Positions 18,949 through 29,351 of a stretch of DNA of 64,000 bases are shown in pieces. How positions within the stretch are numbered: the stretch's first letter is position 1; every line of letters starts with the position of its first letter. Source of the DNA: Rhodobacteraceae bacterium WFHF2C18 (lineage in GTDB: Bacteria; Pseudomonadota; Alphaproteobacteria; Rhodobacterales; Rhodobacteraceae); NCBI GenBank assembly GCA_002166865.1, contig NHTQ01000001.1, forward strand, positions 496,001-560,000, in the 5' to 3' direction. The position numbers were made by a program, and so were the translations under genes. Under the pieces are notes generated by a model, which made no database searches, had not been told where the DNA came from, and was given only the letters and a program-made list of their open reading frames with translations.

Positions 18949-19778
18949 TGGCGGGGTTGCTGCGCAGGCTCGGCGCGTTCCTCCTGCTGGCAGTTCACAT
19001 GGCCGGGCAGGCCGGGGCGCAGCAGGAAGAGGACGTCGGCGCCCTGATGGAGGCGCTGCGGTTCGGAGAGACGGTGGCGATCATGCGCGAGGAAGCGATC
19101 CGCCACGGCGAGGATCTGGGCCGCGACATGTTGCCCGATGTCTCCGCGAAACGCTGGCGGGCCGAGGTGGCACGCCTGCACGACAGGGACCGGATGCAGG
19201 AGCTGGTGGAATCCAGCTTCGCCCGGGCGCTTTCAGACGCGGACACGGGGGCCATGCTGTCTTTCTTCCGCTCCGATCTGGGGCGCGAGGTGGTTTCGCT
19301 GGAGCTGGCGGCGCGCCGTGCTTTCCTTGACCCCGAGGCCGAGGCCGCGGCCCGCGCCGACTGGCATGACAAACGCGCCGCGGAGGCGCCCATCGTGGCC
19401 CGGATCGAGGCGCTGATCGCTGCCGCCGAGTTGGTCGAGCGCAACGTGACCGGGGCGCTCAATTCGAACCTGATGTTCTACCGCGGCCTGGCCGACGGGG
19501 GCGCGCTGGAGATGACCCGGGACGAGATGCTGGCCGAGGTCTGGTCACAGGACGACACCCTGCGCGCGGAGACCCGCGACTGGCTGGGTGCTTTCCTCCT
19601 GACGGCTTACCGGCCTCTGGAACCGGCGGAACTGGAGGCCTATATCACGTTTTATCGTTCCCGACCCGGCCAGCAACTCGATACCGCGTTGTTCGCGGCC
19701 TTCAACCGCATGTACGAGGAATTGTCGTACCTCACCGGGCGGGCCGTGGCGCGTTTCATGCGTAGCCGGAAACTGTGA
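18948..19778 (+). CDS. Exported DUF2059-family protein (tandem partner)
   Basis: 276 residues with a signal peptide (RLGAFLLLAVHMAGQAGAQ). Two copies of the DUF2059-type helix pair are visible: LSFFRSDLGREVVSLE near residue 105 and YITFYRSRPGQQLDT near residue 230. The start is the ATG overlapping the preceding TGA. The paralogous tandem suggests a periplasmic heteromer, which is inference. Transcription probably ends before the rplU promoter that begins 18 bp after its stop. Confidence 0.8.
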   Translation: MAGLLRRLGAFLLLAVHMAGQAGAQQEEDVGALMEALRFGETVAIMREEAIRHGEDLGRDMLPDVSAKRWRAEVARLHDRDRMQELVESSFARALSDADTGAMLSFFRSDLGREVVSLELAARRAFLDPEAEAAARADWHDKRAAEAPIVARIEALIAAAELVERNVTGALNSNLMFYRGLADGGALEMTRDEMLAEVWSQDDTLRAETRDWLGAFLLTAYRPLEPAELEAYITFYRSRPGQQLDTALFAAFNRMYEELSYLTGRAVARFMRSRKL

Positions 19779-19795
19779 AAGGGGCCGGCACCCTC

Positions 19796-19824
19796 TTGAC
19801 TTTCGGGGCGATCCTGATCATAAG
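19796..19824 (+). promoter_or_regulatory. Sigma-70-type promoter of rplU-rpmA
   Basis: TTGACT (19796-19801), a 17-bp spacer, then CATAAG (19819-19824). This predicts a start near 19831 and a ~150-nt 5' untranslated region before rplU. Confidence 0.5.
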
Positions 19825-19982
19825 CGCCCACTCTGGGAGGCGTGTGTCCGCCCGGGATGTCGGCGTTTTGCCGGCGCAATGACAATTCGCCCGTGAAGGG
19901 CGCGCCGTTCGAGGCGGCCGCAAGGCCGGTAACGCCCGGGAAGCCGGGGGCCACAGAGCGCGGAAGCGAAAAGGAAATACGG

Positions 19983-20681
19983 ATGTTCGCGGTTCTCAAG
20001 ACCGGTGGCAAGCAGTACAAGGTCCAGTCGGGCGACCTGCTGCGCGTCGAGAAGCTGGCGGCGGATGCCGGCGAGAAGGTTCAATTCAACGAGATTCTGA
20101 TGCTGGGCGGCGACAAGACGGTCGTCGGCACCCCGCTCGTGGACGGTGCGGCGGTCCAGGCCGAGGTGGTCGACCAGGTGAAGGGCGACAAGGTCATTCA
20201 CTTCGTCAAGCGCCGGCGCAAGCACGGCAGCAAGCGCACCAAGGGCCACCGCCAGCAGCTGACGCTGCTGCGCGTGACCGACGTCCTGGAATCGGGCGCC
20301 GATTCGACGGGTGTGAAGGCCGCACTGAACGGTGGCGGCCGGACGGCCGGGCGCGGGACCGAGCGGTTCACCCAGAACCGGGCCGACCAGGCCGAGATGA
20401 AAGAACGCGTTGCCGAGCACGCGGCCGAGGAGAAATCGCTTCCCAAGGCGGCCCAGAAGGCCGGGCAGGCCGAAGGTCACGACGACCTCAAGGCGCTGAG
20501 CGGCGTTGGCCCGGCGCTTGAGAAAAAGCTGAACGAGGCCGGCATCACGTCCTTTGCCCAGATCGCCGCCTGGAGCGCGGAGGACATCGCCGAGATCGAC
20601 GAGAAGCTGTCCTTCAAGGGCCGTATCGAACGCGAAGGCTGGGTCGAACAGGCCAAGGCCAAGCTCGCAGAAAAGGAGTAA
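19983..20681 (+). CDS. rplU: 50S ribosomal protein L21 with C-terminal extension
   Basis: 232 residues, about twice the usual ~100-105. Residues 1-102 are a standard L21 (FAVLKTGGKQYKVQSGD; HFVKRRRKHGSKRTKGHRQQ). The extension has a charged linker and then a helix-hairpin-helix-like domain near 170-200 (DDLKALSGVGPALEKKL) that resembles non-specific nucleic-acid-binding modules. Long L21 forms are known in Rhodobacterales. The start is the ATG at 19983, with AAGGAAA upstream matching the conserved N-terminus. Followed six bases later by rpmA. Confidence 0.95.
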   Translation: MFAVLKTGGKQYKVQSGDLLRVEKLAADAGEKVQFNEILMLGGDKTVVGTPLVDGAAVQAEVVDQVKGDKVIHFVKRRRKHGSKRTKGHRQQLTLLRVTDVLESGADSTGVKAALNGGGRTAGRGTERFTQNRADQAEMKERVAEHAAEEKSLPKAAQKAGQAEGHDDLKALSGVGPALEKKLNEAGITSFAQIAAWSAEDIAEIDEKLSFKGRIEREGWVEQAKAKLAEKE

Positions 20682-20687
20682 CGACAA

Positions 20688-20957
20688 ATGGCACACAAGA
20701 AAGCAGGCGGTTCCTCGCGCAACGGGCGCGACTCTGCCGGTCGCCGCCTTGGCGTCAAGAAGTACGGCGGCGAATCCGTCGCTCCGGGCAACATCATCGC
20801 GCGCCAGCGTGGCAACAAGTTCTGGCCCGGCGAAGGCGTGGGTCAGGGCAAGGATCACACGATCTTTGCTACTGTCGAAGGCGCCGTCACGTTTCACAAG
20901 GGGCTCAAGGGCAGGACCTTCATTTCGGTAATGCCGCAAGCGGAGGCCGCCGAGTAA
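20688..20957 (+). CDS. rpmA: 50S ribosomal protein L27
   Basis: 89 residues, full length. The conserved N-terminus [16 protein letters not shown] reaches toward the peptidyl-transferase centre in the ribosome. The start follows AAGGAG. Conserved rplU-rpmA pair, followed by a hairpin terminator. Confidence 0.98.
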   Translation: MAHKKAGGSSRNGRDSAGRRLGVKKYGGESVAPGNIIARQRGNKFWPGEGVGQGKDHTIFATVEGAVTFHKGLKGRTFISVMPQAEAAE

Positions 20958-20984
20958 GCCGATCTTGCGGGTTTCGAGGATCAG

Positions 20985-21009
20985 GGGGATCGGCCGCAGG
21001 TCGGTCCCC
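20985..21009 (+). terminator. Probable terminator of rplU-rpmA
   Basis: A 9-bp stem GGGGATCGG/TCGGTCCCC (two G-T wobbles) with a 7-base loop, 27 bp after the rpmA stop and followed by a T-rich TTCTTCGTTCG. Position and shape suit an intrinsic terminator. Confidence 0.55.
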
Positions 21010-21149
21010 TTCTTCGTTCGATGTCCGGGGAGTCACGTTTCCGCAAGGAGGCCGGGTTCTGGTGGTGATGCCGATTGAAGCCGGGCGGATCGCTTCCCAT
21101 CTGTTGCGGGTCACGGCGGGCCCGTTCGCGCGAGGGAGGAGCGCAGCGC

Positions 21150-21689
21150 ATGAAGCATGAACCGATCGCCAATCAGCCGGTCATCGAGACCGAGAGGTTC
21201 GATCTGCGCCCCTTGCGGCGTTCGGACGAGGGTCTGATCGACATGAACGCGGGCGACCCGCGCGTGGCGACCGCGACCACCTCCATTCCGCACCCGTTGC
21301 CGCCGGGGGCAAGCGCGGCCTTCATCGCGCGCGCGATGGACGAGGAACGGCAGGAGGATGTCTGGGCCATCGACGGGACGAAGTCGGCGGGCTCGGAACT
21401 GATGGGCGTCGTCAGCCTCAAGCGCGTGAGCGCCGACCAGTCCGAGATCGGCTACTGGGTCGCGCCGGCCTACTGGAACACCGGTGTCGCCTCGGCGGCG
21501 GTGCAGGCGCTGCTGGCCGCCAATCCGCACGACTGCCGGACCTTCTTCGCCAGTGTCTTTCAGGACAACGCCGCCTCGGCCCGGGTGCTGACCAACTGCG
21601 GCTTCCGTTATCTGGGCGACGCCGAGACGTTCTCGGTGGCGCGCAATGCGCGCGTGCCCACCTGGACCTACAGCCGCAAAGCGGATTGA
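21150..21689 (+). CDS. GNAT-family N-acetyltransferase (RimJ/RimL-like)
   Basis: 179 residues of the GCN5-related acetyltransferase fold, with RimJ/RimL-like features: ETERFDLRPLRRSDEG at the N-terminus, EIGYWVAPAYWNTGVAS around the acetyl-CoA site, and ASARVLTNCGFRYLGDAE near the C-terminus. The usual Q/RxxGxG/A loop is reduced to YWNTGVAS. The start at 21150 follows GGGAGGA nine bases upstream. It lies 31 bp before obgE. Substrate unknown; amino groups of proteins or small molecules are possible. Confidence 0.85.
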   Translation: MKHEPIANQPVIETERFDLRPLRRSDEGLIDMNAGDPRVATATTSIPHPLPPGASAAFIARAMDEERQEDVWAIDGTKSAGSELMGVVSLKRVSADQSEIGYWVAPAYWNTGVASAAVQALLAANPHDCRTFFASVFQDNAASARVLTNCGFRYLGDAETFSVARNARVPTWTYSRKAD

Positions 21690-21711
21690 GCCGTCGGCCG
21701 CCTTTGCGTAA

Positions 21712-23852
<2,141 letters not shown>

Positions 23853-23899
23853 AACGCGACCGGGTAGACCACTCGCCGATCAAGAAGGAACAGGATGGC

Positions 23900-25165
23900 A
23901 TGAAAGACGTGGACGACATCCCCGCCCTGATGGCCGATATCGGCCGCCGCGCCCGATCCGCGGCCGAGGTGCTGGCCATGGCCGCGCCGGAAACCAAGGT
24001 AAAGGCGCTTGAGGCCGCCGCCGATGCCGTCTGGGACAGGCGGGAGGAGATCATGGCGGCCAACGAGGCGGATCTTGCCCATGGCCGCGACAAGGGCCTG
24101 AGCGATGCGATGATGGATCGGCTGACCCTGTCGGAGGACCGGATCGCTGGCGTCGTCGAGGGGCTGCGCGCCGTCGCCGCGCAGGAGGATCCGGTGGGAT
24201 CCGTCATGGCCGAATGGGACATGGACTCAGGCCTTCACATCCGGCGTGTGCGGACGCCCCTGGGCGTTATCGGGGTCATCTACGAAAGCCGGCCCAACGT
24301 CACCGCCGACGCCGGCGCGCTTTGCCTGAAGTCTGGTAACGCGGTGATCCTGCGCGGCGGGTCGGAAAGCTTCCATTCGTCTCAGGCCATTCACGCCTGT
24401 CTCGTGGCGGGGCTGGAGGCGGCCGGGCTGCCGGCCGACGCGATCCAGTTGGTTCCGACGCGCGAGCGCGCCGCGGTGCAGGAAATGCTGACCATGACCA
24501 ACACGATCGACGTCATCGTGCCGCGGGGCGGCAAGGGGTTGGTGGCGCTTGTCCAGCGCGAGGCCCGCGTGCCCGTCTTTGCCCACCTGGAGGGGATCGT
24601 TCATATCTACATCGACAAGGAGGCCGATCCGCAGAAGGCGCTGGACGTCGTGCTCAACGCCAAGACACGCCGGACCGGGATCTGCGGGGCGGCCGAGTGC
24701 CTGCTGATTCACCGCGATGCGCTCGATACCGTCGGGCAAGGGGTCGTGCGCGCGCTCCTCGACCGCGAGGTGGAAGTGCGGGCCGACGAGACGCTCCAGG
24801 CCATCGCTGGCACCCAGGCGGCCACCGAGGAGGACTGGGGCCGAGAATACCTCGACAGCGTCATCGCCGCCCGGGTGGTGGAGGATATCGACGCGGCCAT
24901 TGCGCACATCCGGCGTTACGGCTCGCAGCACACGGACTGCATCATCACCGAGGACGATGCCGCCGCTGCGCGGTTTTTCGCGCGGCTGGACAGTGCGATC
25001 ATGATGCGCAACGCCTCCACCCAGTTCGCCGATGGCGGGGAATTCGGGATGGGGGCCGAGATTGGCATCGCCACGGGCAAGCTGCACGCGCGCGGGCCGG
25101 TAGGGGCCATGCAATTGACCAGCTTCAAGTATCTGGTCGAAGGCGACGGAACGGTGCGTCGCTAG
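23900..25165 (+). CDS. proA: Gamma-glutamyl phosphate reductase
   Basis: 421 residues; the NADPH-dependent second step of proline synthesis, an aldehyde-dehydrogenase-fold enzyme. Motifs: [32 protein letters not shown], and the catalytic-cysteine segment [23 protein letters not shown]-type start at the ATG at 23900. It ends convergently on chpT: the two stop codons overlap by four bases (25162-25165), leaving no room for a separate terminator. Confidence 0.97.
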   Translation: MKDVDDIPALMADIGRRARSAAEVLAMAAPETKVKALEAAADAVWDRREEIMAANEADLAHGRDKGLSDAMMDRLTLSEDRIAGVVEGLRAVAAQEDPVGSVMAEWDMDSGLHIRRVRTPLGVIGVIYESRPNVTADAGALCLKSGNAVILRGGSESFHSSQAIHACLVAGLEAAGLPADAIQLVPTRERAAVQEMLTMTNTIDVIVPRGGKGLVALVQREARVPVFAHLEGIVHIYIDKEADPQKALDVVLNAKTRRTGICGAAECLLIHRDALDTVGQGVVRALLDREVEVRADETLQAIAGTQAATEEDWGREYLDSVIAARVVEDIDAAIAHIRRYGSQHTDCIITEDDAAAARFFARLDSAIMMRNASTQFADGGEFGMGAEIGIATGKLHARGPVGAMQLTSFKYLVEGDGTVRR

Positions 25166-25761
25166 AACGCGATTTGTGCTTGGGAATCGGATATTTGCGT
25201 GGAAATATTCAGGTCCAGAGCTGCCAGGGCCTGCGGCAGGAGCAGAAACTGAACGGCCGCGGCCGGCACCTCGTCCCCTGCTGATGGATCGCGCAGCAGG
25301 GACCAAAGGACAGGATCAGGGGTAATCCGGGCGCCTTGGGCGGTGATGCGCCATCTTGCCCCCTGCCGCGTCACGCTCAGGCCGCCGCCATGCGGCAAGG
25401 CCTGTTCGGCGCAAAGCAGGGCCAGCGTCAGGACCTGCGCTGTTTGCCGCGACAGCGGCTGGTCCAGCCGGCAGGTCACTTCCAGGCGCTTGGACGCGAA
25501 ATGGTCCGTCACGATCTTGCGGAACTCATTTGCGGCAATGTCCTGGCCCCCGCGCACCGGTCCGAAAGCCAGCCTGAGAAAACGGATACGCGCTGCCGCG
25601 CTGGCCGCGCTTTCGCGGACAAGGGCCACCTCGGGGTGCGTGCCGTCTGCGGAGAGTTGCAGGAGCTCAAGCCCATTGACGACGGCGCCCAACGGGCTGA
25701 TGACGTCGTGGCAGATCCGCGCGCCTACCAGAGCGGACAGGCTTTCGTTAGAGTGGGACAA
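25162..25761 (-). CDS. chpT: Histidine phosphotransferase ChpT
   Basis: 199 residues. The phosphotransferase shuttles phosphate from CckA to CtrA and CpdR in the alphaproteobacterial cell-cycle/motility relay. The phospho-acceptor helix is [20 protein letters not shown] (His at ~19), with a degenerate ATPase-like domain after it, as in known ChpT. In Rhodobacterales CtrA drives motility and gene-transfer-agent genes, so it may link to the chemotaxis locus in this window (inference). Divergent from the DUF3553 gene; convergent with proA. Confidence 0.9.
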   Translation of the reverse strand: MSHSNESLSALVGARICHDVISPLGAVVNGLELLQLSADGTHPEVALVRESAASAAARIRFLRLAFGPVRGGQDIAANEFRKIVTDHFASKRLEVTCRLDQPLSRQTAQVLTLALLCAEQALPHGGGLSVTRQGARWRITAQGARITPDPVLWSLLRDPSAGDEVPAAAVQFLLLPQALAALDLNISTQISDSQAQIAF

Positions 25762-25787
25762 CAGAATACTCCGCGAGGCAGGTAGAC

Positions 25788-25970
25788 ATGACAGATTTGA
25801 ATTCGATGCTGGAGCCGGGAATGCGGGTGCGCCATCCTGCGCAGCCCGAGTGGGGCACGGGCCAGGTGCAATCCAATATTGGTGGCAAGATCACGGTGAA
25901 TTTCCCGGAGGTTGGCAAGGTGGTGATCGAAAGCTCCCGCGTCGAACTGATGCCTGTCTTTGATGACTGA
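25788..25970 (+). CDS. DUF3553-family small protein
   Basis: 60 residues with a compact beta-rich domain (MRVRHPAQPEWGTGQVQSNI; GKITVNFPEVGKVVI). It resembles the small UvrD/CarD-tail-like DUF3553 family. Function unknown; a protein- or nucleic-acid-binding SH3-like role is possible. The ATG at 25788 follows GAGGCAGG. Divergent from chpT. Confidence 0.8.
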   Translation: MTDLNSMLEPGMRVRHPAQPEWGTGQVQSNIGGKITVNFPEVGKVVIESSRVELMPVFDD

Positions 25971-26089
25971 GCAGGGTTACCGACAGGTTAACACACGCCA
26001 AGGTAGAACGCCACGGCGTCCGCTGGCCGTTGCCAACCTCGGCGCGCTTGCCTAGAACCGCGGCACAGGGCCATGCACCGGGGGAAGAG

Positions 26090-26857
26090 ATGCGCAGATC
26101 GGATGACCAGTTCCGCGTGAAGCTGGCGGAAAGCCCCGAGGACATGCGCGCGGCGCAGCATCTGCGTTACCGGGTTTTCGTCGAGGAACTGGGCGGCGAT
26201 GGCCCCTTGGTGGATCATGCCGAGCAGCTTGAAAAGGACCGGTTCGATCCCTTCTTCGACCACTTGCTGTTGTTGGACGAGGCCGCGGGGGGCGAACCGG
26301 TCGGGGTCTATCGCCTCCTGCGGGACGATCAGGCCGCGCGAATAGGCCAGTTCTATTCAGAGGATGAATATGACCTGGACGCGGTCAAGCGTTCTGGCCG
26401 CCGGTTGATGGAACTGGGCCGCTCCTGCCTGGACAGTCGCTACCGCGGCGGTGCGGCCATGTACCATCTCTGGAACGGGTTGGCCAGGTATGTCATTGAT
26501 CATGAGATAGAAATCCTTTTCGGCGTGGCCAGTTTCCACGGCACCGATCTTGCGCGGCTGGCGCAGCCTCTGGCGCTTTTGCATCACCGGCACCTGGCGC
26601 CGCCGCCCTTGCGCGTGCGGGCAAAGCCGGAGCATTTCCAGCGCATGGACCTCGTGCCCGAAGAGGTGGTGGACCGGCGGGCAGCCATGCTCCAGGTGCC
26701 CGCGCTGATCAAGGCCTACCTGCGGCTTGGCGGCCACGTGGGCGAGGGCGCTTACGTGGATCACGCCTTCAACACCGTGGATGTCTGTCTGATCATGGAC
26801 ACCCAGGCCCTCAGCGAAAAGCAGAAAAACATTTATACGCAAGGGGCTAAGACGTGA
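26090..26857 (+). CDS. olsB: L-ornithine N(alpha)-acyltransferase OlsB
   Basis: 255 residues. Transfers a 3-hydroxyacyl group from acyl-carrier protein to ornithine, the first step of ornithine-lipid synthesis (phosphorus-free membrane lipid). Hemolysin-like acyltransferase motifs: AQHLRYRVFVEELGGDG, DHLLLLDE, VGVYRLL and MELGRSCLDSRYRGGAAM. The start chosen is the ATG at 26090 following GGGGAAG; the open frame extends 20 codons upstream without homology. Overlaps olsA by four bases, completing the pathway. Confidence 0.92.
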   Translation: MRRSDDQFRVKLAESPEDMRAAQHLRYRVFVEELGGDGPLVDHAEQLEKDRFDPFFDHLLLLDEAAGGEPVGVYRLLRDDQAARIGQFYSEDEYDLDAVKRSGRRLMELGRSCLDSRYRGGAAMYHLWNGLARYVIDHEIEILFGVASFHGTDLARLAQPLALLHHRHLAPPPLRVRAKPEHFQRMDLVPEEVVDRRAAMLQVPALIKAYLRLGGHVGEGAYVDHAFNTVDVCLIMDTQALSEKQKNIYTQGAKT

Positions 26858-27690
26858 GTTTCACCTGGAAGGCCGAGGATGTCCCGCCCCGTCCGGCGAT
26901 CAGGGCGGCGGGCTACCTTCGCGCCGGGGTGCGCGGTCTGGTCATCGTTTTCGGGCTGCTGCTGCCCGGGGTGATCGCGTCGGTGGTTCTGCGCGCGGTG
27001 GAGGCGCCCGTTCACGGGGTGTACCGGCCGTGGACGCCGCATGTGACCCAATGGGTGTTCCGCGCTCTTTTCGTGGTCCTGGGAATGCGGCACGAAACCG
27101 AAGGCCGGCGCATGGACCGTGCTGGAGCAGTGGTAGCCAACCATTCGTCATGGCTGGATATTCCGGCGCTCAATGCCCGCAAGCGGGTGTATTTCGTGGC
27201 CAAGTCGGAGGTGGCGGGCTGGCCGGTGATCGGGGCGCTGGCGAAACTGGTGGGCACGGTGTTCATCGCGCGCGACCCCAAGCAGGCCAAGGTGCAGCAG
27301 CAGATCTTCGAAGCGCGGCTTCTGGCCGGGCACAAGCTGCTGTTCTTCCCCGAGGGAACATCGACCGATAATATGCGAATTTTGCCTTTTAGGTCAACAC
27401 TTTTTCAGGCGTTCTTCAGTCAGGATCTGGTGCATGAGATGCACATACAGCCAGTGAGCGTGATCTACCGGGCGCCGCCGGGGCAGGATGCGAGGTTCTA
27501 TGCGTGGTGGGGCGACATGGGGCTGGGGGAACACCTGTTGCAAGTCCTGGCCGCCCGGCCGCAGGGCGGCGTGAAAATCGTGTATCACCAGGCTGTTAAA
27601 GTCGACTCCTTCGGCGGGAGAAAGGCGTTGGCGGCGCATGCCGAACAGGCGGTGCGGGCCGGCATGCCCGCGGACCGCCAAGGGAGCTGA
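26854..27690 (+). CDS. olsA: Lyso-ornithine lipid O-acyltransferase OlsA
   Basis: 278-residue PlsC-type acyltransferase that adds the second acyl chain to lyso-ornithine lipid at the membrane. An N-terminal membrane segment (~25-47, GLVIVFGLLLPGVIASVV) precedes the catalytic HX4D box NHSSWLD and the FPEGTSTD box. The start is a GTG overlapping the olsB stop (GTGA). Adjacent to olsB, so lyso-ornithine lipid rather than lysophosphatidate is the likely acceptor. Confidence 0.9.
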   Translation: MSFTWKAEDVPPRPAIRAAGYLRAGVRGLVIVFGLLLPGVIASVVLRAVEAPVHGVYRPWTPHVTQWVFRALFVVLGMRHETEGRRMDRAGAVVANHSSWLDIPALNARKRVYFVAKSEVAGWPVIGALAKLVGTVFIARDPKQAKVQQQIFEARLLAGHKLLFFPEGTSTDNMRILPFRSTLFQAFFSQDLVHEMHIQPVSVIYRAPPGQDARFYAWWGDMGLGEHLLQVLAARPQGGVKIVYHQAVKVDSFGGRKALAAHAEQAVRAGMPADRQGS

Positions 27691-27695
27691 GGCCT

Positions 27696-27737
27696 GTACG
27701 GATCGTCCGGACCGTACGGGTTTTCCGTACGGATCGG
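27696..27737. terminator. Palindromic hairpin between convergent olsA and thiE-like genes
   Basis: CCGTACGG (27712-27719) and CCGTACGG (27725-27732) form an 8-bp stem around loop GTTTT, flanked by direct copies of GTACGGATCG (27696-27705 and 27728-27737). It lies exactly between convergent genes, so a bidirectional terminator is likely, though T tracts are missing. Confidence 0.45.
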
Positions 27738-27752
27738 CGGGGCCTGCGCGCC

Positions 27753-28373
27753 TCAGGTCATCGCGGCGATGAGCCGGCCGAGTTCGGCCGCGGGATCGTC
27801 GGTATGCCAGATTTCGTCGCCCAGGGCGAAGAAGTCGGTGACGGGGGCGAGGGCGGCGATGGTGCCCGCGTCGACCGCGCCTTCGGCGACCACGGGCACC
27901 TCGATCATCTCGGACCACCAGGCGAAGAGCTCGGGCTCGGCCCGGGTCGCGTCACCCAGAAGCGATTCGCCCACTGGGCCGAAGGCCACGTAGTCGGCCC
28001 CGGCCTCGCCCGCCGAGAGGCCGTCGTGACGCGAGGCGCCGCAGAAGGCACCGACGATGGCATCGGGCCCGAGGGCCTTGCGCGCCTTGCGCACCGAGCG
28101 GGGCCCGTCGGGCAGATGCACCCCGTCGAGGCCCAGCCGGTCGGCCAGAACGAAATGGCGGTCGATGACCATCGCCACGTCGCGGGCGTGGGCGACCTCG
28201 CGGCAGGCGTCGGCGGCGCGGGCCAGGTGATCCTCGTCGTGGCTGGCCAGCGCCAGGCGCAGGCAGGCCACGGGATGGGCGTCAAGCACCCGCGCCAGGC
28301 TGTCGGGGAAGCGGGCGAGTTCGATCTCGGTGGGCGTGATCAGGTAGATCTGCGGCTGCTCGGGCTCGGCCAT
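27753..28373 (-). CDS. Thiamine phosphate synthase-like (ThiE/TenI family) protein
   Basis: 206-residue TIM barrel of the ThiE/TenI family, which joins the pyrimidine and thiazole halves of thiamine (ThiE) or acts on thiazole (TenI). Visible motifs: ADRLGLDGVHLPDGP, VGAFCGASRHDGLSAGEAG and ADYVAFGPVGES. The pyrophosphate-binding segment of true ThiE (Gly-Pro-Val-Phe-Pro-Thr) is altered here to GPVGES, so enzymatic identity is uncertain. The start is the ATG at about 28373 with GGAGCCC upstream; the frame is open for ~100 further codons with no similarity. No other thi genes or TPP riboswitch nearby. Confidence 0.75.
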   Translation of the reverse strand: MAEPEQPQIYLITPTEIELARFPDSLARVLDAHPVACLRLALASHDEDHLARAADACREVAHARDVAMVIDRHFVLADRLGLDGVHLPDGPRSVRKARKALGPDAIVGAFCGASRHDGLSAGEAGADYVAFGPVGESLLGDATRAEPELFAWWSEMIEVPVVAEGAVDAGTIAALAPVTDFFALGDEIWHTDDPAAELGRLIAAMT

Positions 28374-28542
28374 CTGCGGGCTCCTGTCGTCCTTTCGGGC
28401 CCCTATAGCGCGGATTGCAGGGCTTGACCATCGCATCGCCGGCCACCGCGGGCTGGCGTATTTCACGCCGGATGGCGGGCGGGCCTTTTCAAGGGGGGCC
28501 GGCTGGCGTATCAGCGGGCCGTTTCGCAAGGGAGCTTTCGAC

Positions 28543-29289
28543 ATGCCCACCGACCGGCCGCAGCCCGCTTTCGTGCTCGTGCGCCCGCAAATGGGGGAAA
28601 ACATCGGTGCGGCCGCCCGCGCGATGTGGAATTTCGGGCTGGACCGCATGCGGGTGGTCGCCCCGCGTGACGGCTGGCCCAATCCCAAGGCCGCGGCGAT
28701 GGCCAGCGGCGCCGGGCGGCTGCTGGACGAGGCGCAGGTGACCGAGACAACCGCCGAGGCGGTGGCGGACTGTTCCTATGTCTTCGCGACGACGGCGCGG
28801 CCGCGGGGGATGACCAAGCCGGTGGTCAGCCCCGAGCGCGCCATGCAGATCGCCGCCGAACGGATCGCCGCGGGCGGGCGGGTCGCGGTTCTGTTCGGTC
28901 CCGAGCGGGCGGGGCTGGAAAACGACGACATCGCCCGGGCCAATGCCATCGTCAACGTGCCCGTCAACCCCGAGTTTCCCAGCCTGAACCTGGCGCAGTG
29001 CGTGCTTCTGACGGGATACGAATGGCGGCGAGCGCAGGGCGGCGTGCCGCACGAGCGCGTGGACATGGCCGGCGCCGACTGGGCGGCGCAGATCGAGGTG
29101 GAGCGGCTGGCCGACCACTACGAGTCGCGGCTGGAGGAGGCGGGCTTTTTCTTTCCCCCGCACAAGGCCGGGGGCATGAAGCGCAACCTGCGCAACATGT
29201 GGAGCCGGATGCCGCTGACCCGCGCGGACGTGCAGACCCTGCACGGCGTTCTGCGGCAGATGGTCCGCTGGAAGGAGCGCGGCGGCTGA
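28543..29289 (+). CDS. trmJ: tRNA (cytidine/uridine-2'-O)-methyltransferase TrmJ-type
   Basis: 248 residues of the SPOUT (trefoil-knot) methyltransferase superfamily. Signature motifs are FVLVRPQMGENIGAAARAM, VAVLFGPERAGLENDDI and NPEFPSLNLAQCVLL, characteristic of TrmJ/LasT enzymes that 2'-O-methylate position 32 of tRNAs. Full length for the family. GGGAG precedes the ATG. Followed 62 bp later by ctaA. Confidence 0.9.
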   Translation: MPTDRPQPAFVLVRPQMGENIGAAARAMWNFGLDRMRVVAPRDGWPNPKAAAMASGAGRLLDEAQVTETTAEAVADCSYVFATTARPRGMTKPVVSPERAMQIAAERIAAGGRVAVLFGPERAGLENDDIARANAIVNVPVNPEFPSLNLAQCVLLTGYEWRRAQGGVPHERVDMAGADWAAQIEVERLADHYESRLEEAGFFFPPHKAGGMKRNLRNMWSRMPLTRADVQTLHGVLRQMVRWKERGG

Positions 29290-29351
29290 GCGCGCTTGAA
29301 GGGGGGGTGGCGCCGCCCTAACCTTGGCGCATCAGGCAAGAGGACCGGTCA

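Noticed and set aside
27753..28542. A TPP riboswitch for the thiE-like gene
   Set aside because: No THI-box-like CTGAGA / ACCTGA arrangement seen upstream of the start.
28374..28688. 105-codon upstream extension of the ThiE-like gene
   Set aside because: Overlaps trmJ antisense, starts with TTG, and has no similarity to the family.
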